Source: CAYRES01 sp964423425 (GTDB taxonomy: Bacteria > Actinomycetota > Thermoleophilia > RBG-16-64-13). Taken from it: a DNA stretch of 64,000 nucleotides. Position numbers and translations under genes: made by a program. The notes under the pieces are model-generated. The model saw only the letters and a list, made by a program, of their open reading frames with translations. It was not told the origin of the DNA and made no database searches. The stretch is from NCBI GenBank assembly GCA_964423425.1, contig CAYRES010000001.1, positions 1-64,000 on the forward strand, given 5' to 3'. Numbering within the stretch: position 1 is the first letter of the stretch; each line of letters opens with the position of its first letter. Below, piece by piece: positions 51,173 through 59,296 of this stretch.

Positions 51173-53293
51173 TTGGAGAACGCCGGCCTGTTCACACGGG
51201 ACCGGACCTTCGCCGGTACGGTGGTGGCCAGCATTGTGTTGGTTGTGGGGGCGCTTCTCATGTCGTTGGGGGGTGCAGGCCGACCTCTTATGGCGTGGGC
51301 CGTTCCGTTCACCTACTCGGCCTGTCTCATCATGGGGGGGCTCATCGCCTTTCTGGGTTTGACGTATCGTGGCGCGACGGGTAACGAGTGGATGAATCGG
51401 GCCGGCATTGCGTTTGCGGTCGTGACCGGAGCCCTGGTGGGCATGGTGATACTCTGGCCAGAGACCTTGAGGCCGATTTCGGGGTCGGATGGACTCGACC
51501 CGAGAGAGATGGGCGCCGCTGAGTGGGTGAACCAGCTGCGCTTCGGCTTGGTTGCCATGCTACTTCTGCTACCATTCTCGCGGCTTGGTGTGCCCACCGA
51601 GGAGCCAGGCGACGCGGGTTCGCTCACCTCCCGAGTCATGCGGCCGGTTTTCCTGGCCTGTGGTGGGGTCATTGCGTCCCTCTTCGTCGGCTCCCTGTCG
51701 AGCCGTTACCCTGCCTTGTCGGTCGGCCGACCGGTTGAGATCGCGCAGCTTGTCACGGGCTCTCTCATTGTGCTTACTCTGAGTTGGGCGGCTGTTCGGA
51801 TTCTTCGCCTCTCCCGCCGAGGCAATGACCGCTTGGGGCCGTATCTTGGTGTCTCCGCGGTCTTCTTTGCGGTCATCCAAGTCGCTTACCTCGCTCATTC
51901 CGGCATGGGATATCCGGGCCTGTATGTGAGGGCATTCGTGGAGCTCGCACCCTTCGGGGTGATGATGGTCGGGCTTGTGCGGACCTGGATTGACTCTTCG
52001 GCGAAGGTGACATCAGAGGGCATGAAGGAGGGTGAAGCTCTTCGCGAGGCCCAGAAGATGCACGAGGCGACTATCGGCCACGAGCGTCGGCGGGCCTCAC
52101 AGTTACAGGTGCTGAACCAGCTCGCGGTCATCATCAACAGCGAAACCGATCCAGGGCGTATGCTGGATGAAGTGCTTCGTGGGGCAGCCCACCTCACGGG
52201 GGCCCGCGGAGGTTCGTTGTACCTCTTCAGCAGCGATGGGGCCATGCGCCTCGAGGCCTTCAGCATCACCGCTGAGCGTCCGTCTCAGAAGGCGACCGGC
52301 AGGCCCCCCGGGGTGGAAGCTCGGGCTCTGGCCCTACAGGCGGTGGCGGAAAAACGCCTCATCCGTCTGGCTCAGGAGGTGAAGGGGGAGACAGGCGACT
52401 ACTACGGCTACATGGCAGTTCCCTTGGCGACGGCCGACGGTGAGTCACTGGGCTGCTTCGTGTTGCTGGGCGCTCCCTCCAGCATGGGTTTCACGGCCGA
52501 GGACGAGATGGCGGCCTCGACCCTTGCGGCGCACGTGAGCGTCGCCCTGCAGAACCAGAGGCGACTCAAGCGGGAGCAGCAGGTGGCTGAACACCTGCAG
52601 CGGGCGATGCTGCCACGAATCATCAAGGTACCGGGCCTCGAACTCGATGCCGCCTACGACAGCGCCGCCGACAGCACACTCGTCGGGGGCGACTTCTACG
52701 ACATCATCCCCCTGGGCAAGGAGCGCACGTGCCTGGTCGTGGGGGACGTGTGCGGCAAGGGGATAGGGGCGGCGACACAGATGGCGATGATCCGGCACAT
52801 GCTCAGAGCCTACGCGCCCCTCGAGTTCCGCGCGGGGCGCTGGCTCGAGTTGGCCAACGATGCTGTGGAGGAGAACATCTCGGGTGGCGATTTCATCACC
52901 GTGTCCTTGGTCGTCGCCGACATCGCCACCCGCATCTTGGACTACTCGTTGGCCGGACACCCACCACCTCTCATGGCCCTTCCGGGCGAGGTCACTGAAC
53001 TATCCGGACACCCTGGCCTGCCGGTCGGCGCGCGGCGGGGGCAGCATTATGAGACCCACCGGGTGTTCCTTCCCCGGGGAGCCACGCTCGTTATGTACAC
53101 GGACGGCCTGTACGAAGCCAGGCACGATCGAGAGCTCTTTGGTGAGTGTGCTCTCGCGGAGGCGGCGAAGAGCGCGGCCGCCGGCCCGTTACGGGGTTCC
53201 GCCACGCGTCTGGCCGAAGCTGCCCGGGAGTGGAGCGGCGGCCGGCTTGCCGACGACGTGGTGGTCATGACCTTCCGCATCAACGAGCCCTAG
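51173..53293 (+). CDS. membrane GAF-PP2C (SpoIIE-type) serine phosphatase
   Basis: 706 residues from TTG 51173, chosen because AGGGGGGA lies 5 bases upstream and a good promoter lies at 51092-51120. The N-terminal 280 residues have about eight hydrophobic helices. A short coiled segment leads to a GAF domain (about 310-455) and then a SpoIIE-type PP2C phosphatase domain: STLVGGDFYDIIPLG and VVGDVCGKGIGAATQMA carry the metal-binding aspartates, and VMYTDGLYEA lies near the end. Such proteins are signal-controlled phosphatases that dephosphorylate anti-anti-sigma factors. No anti-sigma or STAS gene lies next to it, so its partner must be elsewhere. The signal is unknown. Confidence 0.9.
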   Translation: MENAGLFTRDRTFAGTVVASIVLVVGALLMSLGGAGRPLMAWAVPFTYSACLIMGGLIAFLGLTYRGATGNEWMNRAGIAFAVVTGALVGMVILWPETLRPISGSDGLDPREMGAAEWVNQLRFGLVAMLLLLPFSRLGVPTEEPGDAGSLTSRVMRPVFLACGGVIASLFVGSLSSRYPALSVGRPVEIAQLVTGSLIVLTLSWAAVRILRLSRRGNDRLGPYLGVSAVFFAVIQVAYLAHSGMGYPGLYVRAFVELAPFGVMMVGLVRTWIDSSAKVTSEGMKEGEALREAQKMHEATIGHERRRASQLQVLNQLAVIINSETDPGRMLDEVLRGAAHLTGARGGSLYLFSSDGAMRLEAFSITAERPSQKATGRPPGVEARALALQAVAEKRLIRLAQEVKGETGDYYGYMAVPLATADGESLGCFVLLGAPSSMGFTAEDEMAASTLAAHVSVALQNQRRLKREQQVAEHLQRAMLPRIIKVPGLELDAAYDSAADSTLVGGDFYDIIPLGKERTCLVVGDVCGKGIGAATQMAMIRHMLRAYAPLEFRAGRWLELANDAVEENISGGDFITVSLVVADIATRILDYSLAGHPPPLMALPGEVTELSGHPGLPVGARRGQHYETHRVFLPRGATLVMYTDGLYEARHDRELFGECALAEAAKSAAAGPLRGSATRLAEAAREWSGGRLADDVVVMTFRINEP

Positions 53294-53371
53294 CCGTGGC
53301 TGCGCGGGCAGGGCGGCCGTCACCGCCATCCGCCTGAGGAGGAGTTGACCTGGGGCAGAGCTGTGGCGAGA

Positions 53372-54520
53372 CTAAGGCGTGAAGACCGCGCGCCCGCCCT
53401 CTATCTTGAGGGTCACATCCCACTTCGAGCTGGAGCGCACAAGCCAGGAGAGGGTTTCCTGAGCGGTCTCACCGGTGGCAAGAAGCGGCGTGCCCTCGGT
53501 GCTCAAGACCAGAGGTATGACTTCGAAGGAACCGGGCGCTCCCGCTGGGGGCAGGGTGGCCTGCACCAGAAGGGCGGTGTTCCCGGCGCCGCCGCCGTAG
53601 GCGAGGTCGCCCAGGCTGTAGGCGATGGGCTTGTTGCGATAGACCTCGATACCCTGGATGACGTGTGGGCAGCTTCCGAGAATGAGGTCGGCGCCTGCGT
53701 CGACCGCCCGGTGGGCTATGCGGCGTTGTTCTCTGTCCACGGTCGACGTGGTGTTGGAATGCCACTGGAGGGTGACTATCACCCAGTCCGCTTCTTGCTT
53801 GGCGGCGGCGATGTCTTCGAGCATGCGGGCTTCGTCCACCTCTAGTGGGTTGATGCCGGGGTCGGCGTCGGAGGCGCCGGGGGCATCGGCGGCGGCTTCA
53901 CCGAAGGCGAGGAGGGCGACGAGGCCGGTGGGGGTTTCGATGAACGCGGCGCTGCGTGCGGCCGCGAGGTTACCTCCGGCTCCGGCGTAGCCGACCGCTG
54001 CACCCTCGAGCGTGACGAGGGTGTCGAAGAGGCCTTGGGAGCCGGAGACCATCAGGTAACGTCCGGCCAGGTTCACCACGTCGATATCCGCGGTGGCGAG
54101 GGCTTCCGCCAGCAGAGGAGGAGCGGCGGTGATCGGAGGGGCCTCACCTTCGTCTGGGCCCTCCGGGTCGGCCGCTGCAGTGCTGATGGGAGTGGCAAGA
54201 CTGACCACGCCCATACCCACGGGGGCGAAGAGAGGCATGACTTCGGCGAACGCTCGAGCCCCGTCCTCGCCCTCGAGGAAGTCGGCGAGCGCGTCATCGC
54301 AGACGATCTCTCCTGCCAAGGCGACTGTGAGAGGTGAGTTGGGGGCGGGCCGGGTGGTGGTGGTGAGAGGCACAGTGGTGGTGGAAGCGGCCGCAGTGGT
54401 GGTGGTGGCCGGGGTATCGCCGCCCGCCTGGGTGACCCAGTAAGTAATGCCCAGACCTATAGCCACGCACCACACGGCGACCACACTCCAGGTCAGGACG
54501 CGATTGCCTCCTCCGGCCAC
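53372..54520 (-). CDS. CapA/PgsA-like membrane-anchored protein lacking usual metal ligands
   Basis: 382 residues from GTG 54520, with GGAAGGGGGCG upstream. One N-terminal helix (about 10-30) and a long threonine linker anchor an extracytoplasmic CapA (poly-gamma-glutamate synthesis) fold. ADLILGSCPHVIQGIEVYRNKPIAYSLGDLAYG is diagnostic of the family. Several residues that bind metals in related phosphoesterases are changed: AGEIVCDD replaces the usual GD box, NLAGRYL stands where NNH occurs, and SCPH replaces GHHPH or GSHPH. It may be a binding or structural derivative, not an enzyme. It is convergent with the phosphatase gene and divergent from the CwlM-like amidase. Confidence 0.8.
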   Translation of the reverse strand: MAGGGNRVLTWSVVAVWCVAIGLGITYWVTQAGGDTPATTTTAAASTTTVPLTTTTRPAPNSPLTVALAGEIVCDDALADFLEGEDGARAFAEVMPLFAPVGMGVVSLATPISTAAADPEGPDEGEAPPITAAPPLLAEALATADIDVVNLAGRYLMVSGSQGLFDTLVTLEGAAVGYAGAGGNLAAARSAAFIETPTGLVALLAFGEAAADAPGASDADPGINPLEVDEARMLEDIAAAKQEADWVIVTLQWHSNTTSTVDREQRRIAHRAVDAGADLILGSCPHVIQGIEVYRNKPIAYSLGDLAYGGGAGNTALLVQATLPPAGAPGSFEVIPLVLSTEGTPLLATGETAQETLSWLVRSSSKWDVTLKIEGGRAVFTP

Positions 54521-54560
54521 GTGTACCGCCCCCTTCCGCTCCGCTCTCAGCCTCGGGCGA

Positions 54561-54566
54561 TATAAT
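54561..54566 (+). promoter_or_regulatory. -10 box for the CwlM-like amidase gene
   Basis: A perfect TATAAT lies 114 bases before the amidase ATG at 54681. No clear -35 box is found at 16-18 bases. It lies 40 bases beyond the start codon of the divergent CapA-like gene. Confidence 0.45.
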
Positions 54567-54680
54567 AGCGAAACTTGGGAATTGATTGGTCAGAGGTTCT
54601 CACACCGAGGTCCGAGGTTCTTCCCTCATCCGTCGAGGAGCCTCGGCACCGAGGCCGAGAAAGGATCGGAGGCTGCCTGT

Positions 54681-55745
54681 ATGCGGGCGGTACGCCGGGG
54701 AGACAGAGGCAAGCAGGTTGTTGATATACAGACGCGTCTGCGGGCGCTGGGTTTCGACTTGGGGAACGAGGGTGCCGACGGTCTCTTCGGCCCCAAGACC
54801 GAGGCTGCCATCAAGGCTTTTCAGCAGAAGCGGCTGCTCTTGGTCGATGGCATCGTAGGCGAGCACAGCTGGCAGGAGTTGGTGGAGGCGGGGTACTCGC
54901 TGGGCGATCGGCTGTTGTACCTCAGGGTGCCTCACCTGCGGGGCGACGACGTCTTGGAGATCCAGCAGGCTCTCAACGAACTCGGCTTCGACTGCGGGGC
55001 GGAGACGGGCATCTTCGGACCCCGAACCGAGGACGGTTTGGTCGAGTTCCAGCGCAACACCGGGGTGAGTATCGACGGTGTCGTGGGCGAAGCCACGCTG
55101 GATCAGTTGCGCCGGCTGCAGAAGGTGGCCGCCGAGGGCCGCCCCCAGATACCCGATCGCATGAACGGATACGTGGTCAAGCACTCCATCGAGGGCCTGA
55201 GAGTCATGATCGACCCGGGCCACGGGGGCAGGGACGCGGGGCGTGTGGGCTACGGTGGTCTCAAGGAGAAGGATGCAAATCTGCTGTTGGCTCGGGAGGT
55301 CGAGCAGGTACTCGTCTCCGCGGGGGCGGAGCCGCTCCTCACCCACGACGGCACCGGCACTCCCTCCCTCGAGAAGCGTTTGGATGCCGCACGGCTCCAT
55401 GATCCGGACCTCTTCTTGTGTCTCCATCACGACTCGCACGCCGGGGAGGCGGCTCAAGGAGTGGCCACCTTCTACTTCGCGAACGGCACCTACTTCTCCG
55501 AGGCAGGCAAGAGGCTGGCAGGCTACATCGTTGACGCCTTCGTGCGCAGATTGGGACGAAATGACCTGCACACCCACGGCCGGAAGTATGCCTGCCTGCG
55601 TGAGGTCGAGTGCCCCGCGATTCGAGTGGAGGCGGGGTATCTCTCCCATCCGGTGGAGGGTCCCGAAGCCGTGCGGGAGGAAACCCTTCGTGCTGCGGCC
55701 GAGGCGATTCTGGAGGGCATCAACAACTACCTCGCCCGGGTATGA
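54681..55745 (+). CDS. CwlM-type N-acetylmuramoyl-L-alanine amidase with two peptidoglycan-binding domains
   Basis: 354 residues, ATG 54681 with GGAGG 8 bases upstream. Two PG_binding_1 domains (about 1-70 and 85-150; AFQQKRLLLVDGIVGEHSW, EFQRNTGVSIDGVVGEATL) precede an Amidase_3 domain. Arrangement, length and motifs resemble mycobacterial CwlM, and like CwlM there is no signal peptide. Unlike CwlM, which has lost zinc ligands and regulates MurA, this protein keeps them: H181 (DPGHGG), E196, H249/H250 (LHHDSH) and the catalytic E317 (RVEAGYLS). It may therefore be an active amidase without an obvious export signal, or a regulator that has kept the site. Confidence 0.88.
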   Translation: MRAVRRGDRGKQVVDIQTRLRALGFDLGNEGADGLFGPKTEAAIKAFQQKRLLLVDGIVGEHSWQELVEAGYSLGDRLLYLRVPHLRGDDVLEIQQALNELGFDCGAETGIFGPRTEDGLVEFQRNTGVSIDGVVGEATLDQLRRLQKVAAEGRPQIPDRMNGYVVKHSIEGLRVMIDPGHGGRDAGRVGYGGLKEKDANLLLAREVEQVLVSAGAEPLLTHDGTGTPSLEKRLDAARLHDPDLFLCLHHDSHAGEAAQGVATFYFANGTYFSEAGKRLAGYIVDAFVRRLGRNDLHTHGRKYACLREVECPAIRVEAGYLSHPVEGPEAVREETLRAAAEAILEGINNYLARV

Positions 55746-55904
55746 GCGCGACACGGTGTGCCCGGCGTACGCGGTAGGCGGCCGGGTAGGAGACGGTTGA
55801 GTGCACGTCGAATACTCTGTCACGCGCACTGGTCTCAGGGCCCGCCGGGTGGGGGTGCGCGATCTCCCGTTGCAGCCCGGCGAGGTTGCCGGCTCGGTGG
55901 GGTC

Positions 55905-57158
55905 ATGGTAGAGTCCAGAGTTGATCGGTCCGTGTGCCGATGCTCCATACGCAGACTACGGGAGGCTGGGATCGTTAACCGAACCGCCGAAACCGGTAGG
56001 CTCTTCACCCCCATTCTGATCACCCTTCTCATCGCCGCGCTGTGCTCGGCTGTGTTACTTCTGCCCGTGGGCACGGCCAAGGCTGAGCCCGCTCATATCA
56101 CCAAGGCCAAGGAGGAGGCGCAGGCGCTTCGGGCTCAGATAGAGAGCCTGAACAACGACCTCGAGATGGCCATGGAAGACTACCTGTACGCCATGGCCCG
56201 CCTGGAACAACTCGATAAGGCCATCGAAGAGAACGAGGCCCTCTTGGCGCGTGTAGAAGATGATCTGGGGGTCGTCTCCGACAAGTTCGAAGACCGCTTG
56301 AACGCCATCTACCGGCAGGGTGAGGTGGGTTTCTGGGAGGCCCTCTTCACGGCGGAGTCCTTCTCCGACCTGCTCAACCGCGTCGACTTCATGCTGAGAT
56401 TGAGCCGCAGCGACGCCGAGATGCTCGACAAGGTGAGCACCTACCGGGCCAAGGTCGTCGACACACAAGAGAAGCTCGATACAGACCGCGCCACGCAGAA
56501 GGATATGGTGGCCGAGGCGGCCGAAGCGAAGGCGAGGGTCGAGACCAGGCTCGCACAGCGCAAAGAAGCTCTGCGCGGCAAGGAGCAGCAGATCGCGCAG
56601 TTGGAGAGGGAGGAGCAGGAACGCCAGGCTCGTCTGGCCGAAGAGGCCCGTATAGCGGCCGAGAGAGCAAGGGCGGAGCAGGAGGCCGCGCGCCGGGCGG
56701 CGGCACAGGCGGCGCAGAGCAGGTCGAGCGGGGGAAGCCAGACGAATACTTCCAGCAAGTCCAACACTCCCACCACTCAGGCTCCGGCTCGCGATGTCCC
56801 CAGATCGGCTGTGGGGGGCAGCGCGGTTGAGATCGCCATGCAGTACATCGGCGTGCCCTATCGCTGGGCCGGCTCATCACCCTCAACCGGCTTCGACTGC
56901 TCGGGCTTCACGAAGTATGTGTACGCCCAACTAGGTGTGTATCTCCCTCACTCCAGCCGCATGCAGATCAACTCCGGTACACGGGTGGCCCGTGCCGACC
57001 TTCAGCCCGGCGACTTGGTATTTTTCGGCAGCCCCATACACCATGTGGGCATGTACGTGGGTAACAACAACTACATCCACGCACCGTACACGGGTGCCAA
57101 TGTGCGCATCAACGCCATGACCAGGGGCGACTTCGCCGGAGCCTGCCGTCTCCTCTGA
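55905..57158 (+). CDS. secreted NlpC/P60 cysteine endopeptidase with PcsB-like coiled coil
   Basis: About 417 residues from ATG 55905; the exact start is uncertain because no strong ribosome site is visible and a GGGAGG lies further inside. A signal or anchor helix (FTPILITLLIAALCSAVLLL) is followed by a coiled coil of about 210 residues, a serine/threonine linker and the NlpC/P60 domain. Catalytic C332 (FDCSGF), H380 (HHVGMYVG) and H392 (YIHAPY) are all present. It should cut peptide stems of peptidoglycan outside the cell. The coiled coil (DRLNAIYRQGEVGFWEALFT, LLNRVDFML) matches PcsB/RipC-type modules regulated by FtsEX and resembles that of the LytM protein at 2346-3677. Confidence 0.9.
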   Translation: MVESRVDRSVCRCSIRRLREAGIVNRTAETGRLFTPILITLLIAALCSAVLLLPVGTAKAEPAHITKAKEEAQALRAQIESLNNDLEMAMEDYLYAMARLEQLDKAIEENEALLARVEDDLGVVSDKFEDRLNAIYRQGEVGFWEALFTAESFSDLLNRVDFMLRLSRSDAEMLDKVSTYRAKVVDTQEKLDTDRATQKDMVAEAAEAKARVETRLAQRKEALRGKEQQIAQLEREEQERQARLAEEARIAAERARAEQEAARRAAAQAAQSRSSGGSQTNTSSKSNTPTTQAPARDVPRSAVGGSAVEIAMQYIGVPYRWAGSSPSTGFDCSGFTKYVYAQLGVYLPHSSRMQINSGTRVARADLQPGDLVFFGSPIHHVGMYVGNNNYIHAPYTGANVRINAMTRGDFAGACRLL

Positions 57159-57169
57159 CGGAGCGTCCC

Positions 57170-58198
57170 TTGTTACAGACGGCCGTCTACTATCATCCGG
57201 TGTTCTTGGAGCACGATACCGGGGCTCACCCGGAGTCCGCCGCCCGCCTCGAGGCCGCTACCTCTGCACTTCACGCCGCTCCGAGCCCTCTCTTGTGGCG
57301 AGAGCCGGAGCCGGCCACGCGTGAGCAGTTGGAACGTGTTCACACCTCTTCGTACATCGAGAATGTGAAGCGTGTGGCGGAGAGAGGCGGGGGGATGCTC
57401 GATCTCGATACGGTCGTCTCGCCGGATTCCTTCGTCGCCGCGGAGAGGGCGGCGGGTGCCGGCGTGCAGGCGGTGGAGCGGGCGCTCGCCGGAGGGGGGC
57501 CGGGGTTCTGCTTGGTCCGTCCCCCCGGGCATCATGCTCTCGCCAACAGGGGCATGGGTTTCTGTCTCTTCAACAACGTAGCCATCGCTGCTGCTCATGC
57601 GTTGGAAGACAAGGGCCTCGACCGAGTGTTCATACTGGATTGGGATGTCCACCACGGTAACGGCACCCAGGACGCCTTCTACGGCAGCCCCGCGGTGCTG
57701 TACGTGAGCCTCCACGAGCAAGACCACTACCCCGGTACCGGTGCGGTGCGGGAGGTGGGGTCGGGTGCGGGAGAGGGCTACACCGTGAATGTGCCTCTAC
57801 CGTGGGGGAGCGGCAACGGGGCCGTGCGGGCCATGTTCGAGAGGCTGGTGGAGCCGCTCATACGTGAGTTTCGCCCCCAACTCCTCTTGGTGTCGGCGGG
57901 CTATGATTCTCAAGAAGGCGATCCGCTGGGCGGTCTGGCTCTGACCCCGGAGGCGTATCAATGGATGGCCGGGCGTCTCCTCGCTCTCAGCCGCGACGTG
58001 GGTGCGGCGGGGCCGGTGTGCTTTCTAGAAGGGGGATATGATCCCCGCCGCCTGGCCCAGGGAATCCTCCTCACGGTGAGGGGCCTCGAGGGTGAAGAAG
58101 TGGTGTTCGAGCCGCAGGCCGGGCGGGAGGAACAGGCGGCGGTCGAGACGACGGTGAAGCAACTGCGGGCGTATTGGAGCTTACGTGAAGTCGATTGA
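57170..58198 (+). CDS. histone-deacetylase-family amidohydrolase (AcuC/polyamine deacetylase-like)
   Basis: 342 residues from TTG 57170, 11 bases after the previous stop. The zinc hydrolase motifs are complete: LVRPPGHHALANRGMGFCLFNN with the catalytic histidine pair, LDWDVHHGNGTQ with the metal-binding aspartate and histidine, and VSAGYDSQEGDPLGG with the second aspartate. Bacterial members remove acetyl groups from polyamines or from acetyl-lysine in enzymes such as acetyl-CoA synthetase. No acs or acetyltransferase gene is adjacent, so the substrate is open. Its end overlaps the start of pilT by 14 bases, which implies co-translation. Confidence 0.92.
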   Translation: MLQTAVYYHPVFLEHDTGAHPESAARLEAATSALHAAPSPLLWREPEPATREQLERVHTSSYIENVKRVAERGGGMLDLDTVVSPDSFVAAERAAGAGVQAVERALAGGGPGFCLVRPPGHHALANRGMGFCLFNNVAIAAAHALEDKGLDRVFILDWDVHHGNGTQDAFYGSPAVLYVSLHEQDHYPGTGAVREVGSGAGEGYTVNVPLPWGSGNGAVRAMFERLVEPLIREFRPQLLLVSAGYDSQEGDPLGGLALTPEAYQWMAGRLLALSRDVGAAGPVCFLEGGYDPRRLAQGILLTVRGLEGEEVVFEPQAGREEQAAVETTVKQLRAYWSLREVD

Positions 58199-59273
58199 CG
58201 ATCTTCTCCGGGTCATGGTGGAGGCAGAGGCCTCCGACCTCCACGTGAAGGCGGGCAGTCCGCCGGTGATGAGAGTGGACGGTGACCTCAGGCTTCTGGG
58301 GGAGGAGGCATGCACCCCCGAAGACACGAAGGATTATGCGGCCACGCTCATGAGCGACAAGCAGATTCGGCGCTTCAGCGAGACCAACGAGATCGACTTC
58401 GCCTACAGTGCTCCCGCGATCGGTCGTTTCCGGGTGAACATCTTTCGTCAGCGGGGCAGTATCTCCATAGCCATGCGCCAGGTTGTGAGCAAGATACCCA
58501 GCTTCGAAGACCTTATGCTGCCGCCCATCGTGAAGAAGCTGGCCTTGGAGCCGCGAGGGTTGGTGCTGGTCACCGGCACCACCGGATCAGGCAAGACCAC
58601 CACCCTGGCCGTCATGATCGACTACATCAACACACAGTTGCGCCGTCACGTGGTCACCGTGGAGGATCCCATCGAGATCCTCCATCAAGACAAGAATTCC
58701 ATCATTCAGCAACGCGAGGTGGGGCTCGACACCGAGTCATACGCATCGGCCCTCAAGTACGTGCTGCGCCAGGATCCCGACGACATCCTCATCGGCGAGA
58801 TGCGCGACCTCGAGACCGTGCGTACCGCGCTCACGGCTGCGCAGACCGGGCATTTCGTGATGAGCACTCTTCACACCATCGATGCCACCGAGACCATCAA
58901 CCGCATCATCGACTTCTTCCCGCTCTATCAGCAGAAGCAGGTCCGCATCATGTTGGCCGGATCGCTCAAGGGCATCGTCTCTCAGCGTCTACTCCCCCGG
59001 GCGGACGGGAACGGCAGGGCTCCAGCGGTGGAGGTCATGGTCATGACCGGGCGCATCCGCGATTTCATCCTCGACCCCGCTCAAACACACAGCATTCAGA
59101 CAGCTATCCTCGAGGGAGATTTCTACGGCATGCAGACCTTCGATCAGAGTCTGCTGCGTCTCTACGAGCAGGGCATCGTCACCCTGCACGACGCGCTGTC
59201 GGTGGCCACAAGTCCTCACGACTTCAAGCTCATGGTGCAGGCTGCCGGGCACGACGTGTCGCTGACCGAGTAG
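58185..59273 (+). CDS. pilT: type IV pilus retraction ATPase PilT
   Basis: 362 residues from GTG 58185, inside the 3-prime end of the deacetylase gene. The N-terminal PAS-like domain (DLHVKAGSPPVMRVDGDL) is followed by the secretion ATPase core: Walker A G131-TTGSGK137-TT, Asp box VEDPIEILHQDKN, Walker B PDDILIGEMRD and His box STLHTIDA. AGSLKGIVSQRLLPR and the absence of a PilB-type zinc tetracysteine identify PilT and not an assembly ATPase. It powers pilus retraction for twitching and, with ComEA/ComEC, DNA uptake. No pilB, pilC or pilin gene lies in this window, so the rest of the machine is elsewhere. Confidence 0.95.
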   Translation: MKSIDDLLRVMVEAEASDLHVKAGSPPVMRVDGDLRLLGEEACTPEDTKDYAATLMSDKQIRRFSETNEIDFAYSAPAIGRFRVNIFRQRGSISIAMRQVVSKIPSFEDLMLPPIVKKLALEPRGLVLVTGTTGSGKTTTLAVMIDYINTQLRRHVVTVEDPIEILHQDKNSIIQQREVGLDTESYASALKYVLRQDPDDILIGEMRDLETVRTALTAAQTGHFVMSTLHTIDATETINRIIDFFPLYQQKQVRIMLAGSLKGIVSQRLLPRADGNGRAPAVEVMVMTGRIRDFILDPAQTHSIQTAILEGDFYGMQTFDQSLLRLYEQGIVTLHDALSVATSPHDFKLMVQAAGHDVSLTE

Positions 59274-59296
59274 CCGGGCACTCGGCGAGACCCACG

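Noticed and set aside
56580..56720. Repetitive glutamate/alanine/arginine segments in the NlpC/P60 gene, considered as a DNA repeat array
   Set aside because: The repetition is at protein level, from coiled-coil heptads; the DNA units are not identical and no array is present.
58310..59296. Long in-frame extension of the cysteine protein through pilT
   Set aside because: It is the alternate frame of a highly conserved ATPase; the sequence is histidine-rich noise up to the ATG at 59297.
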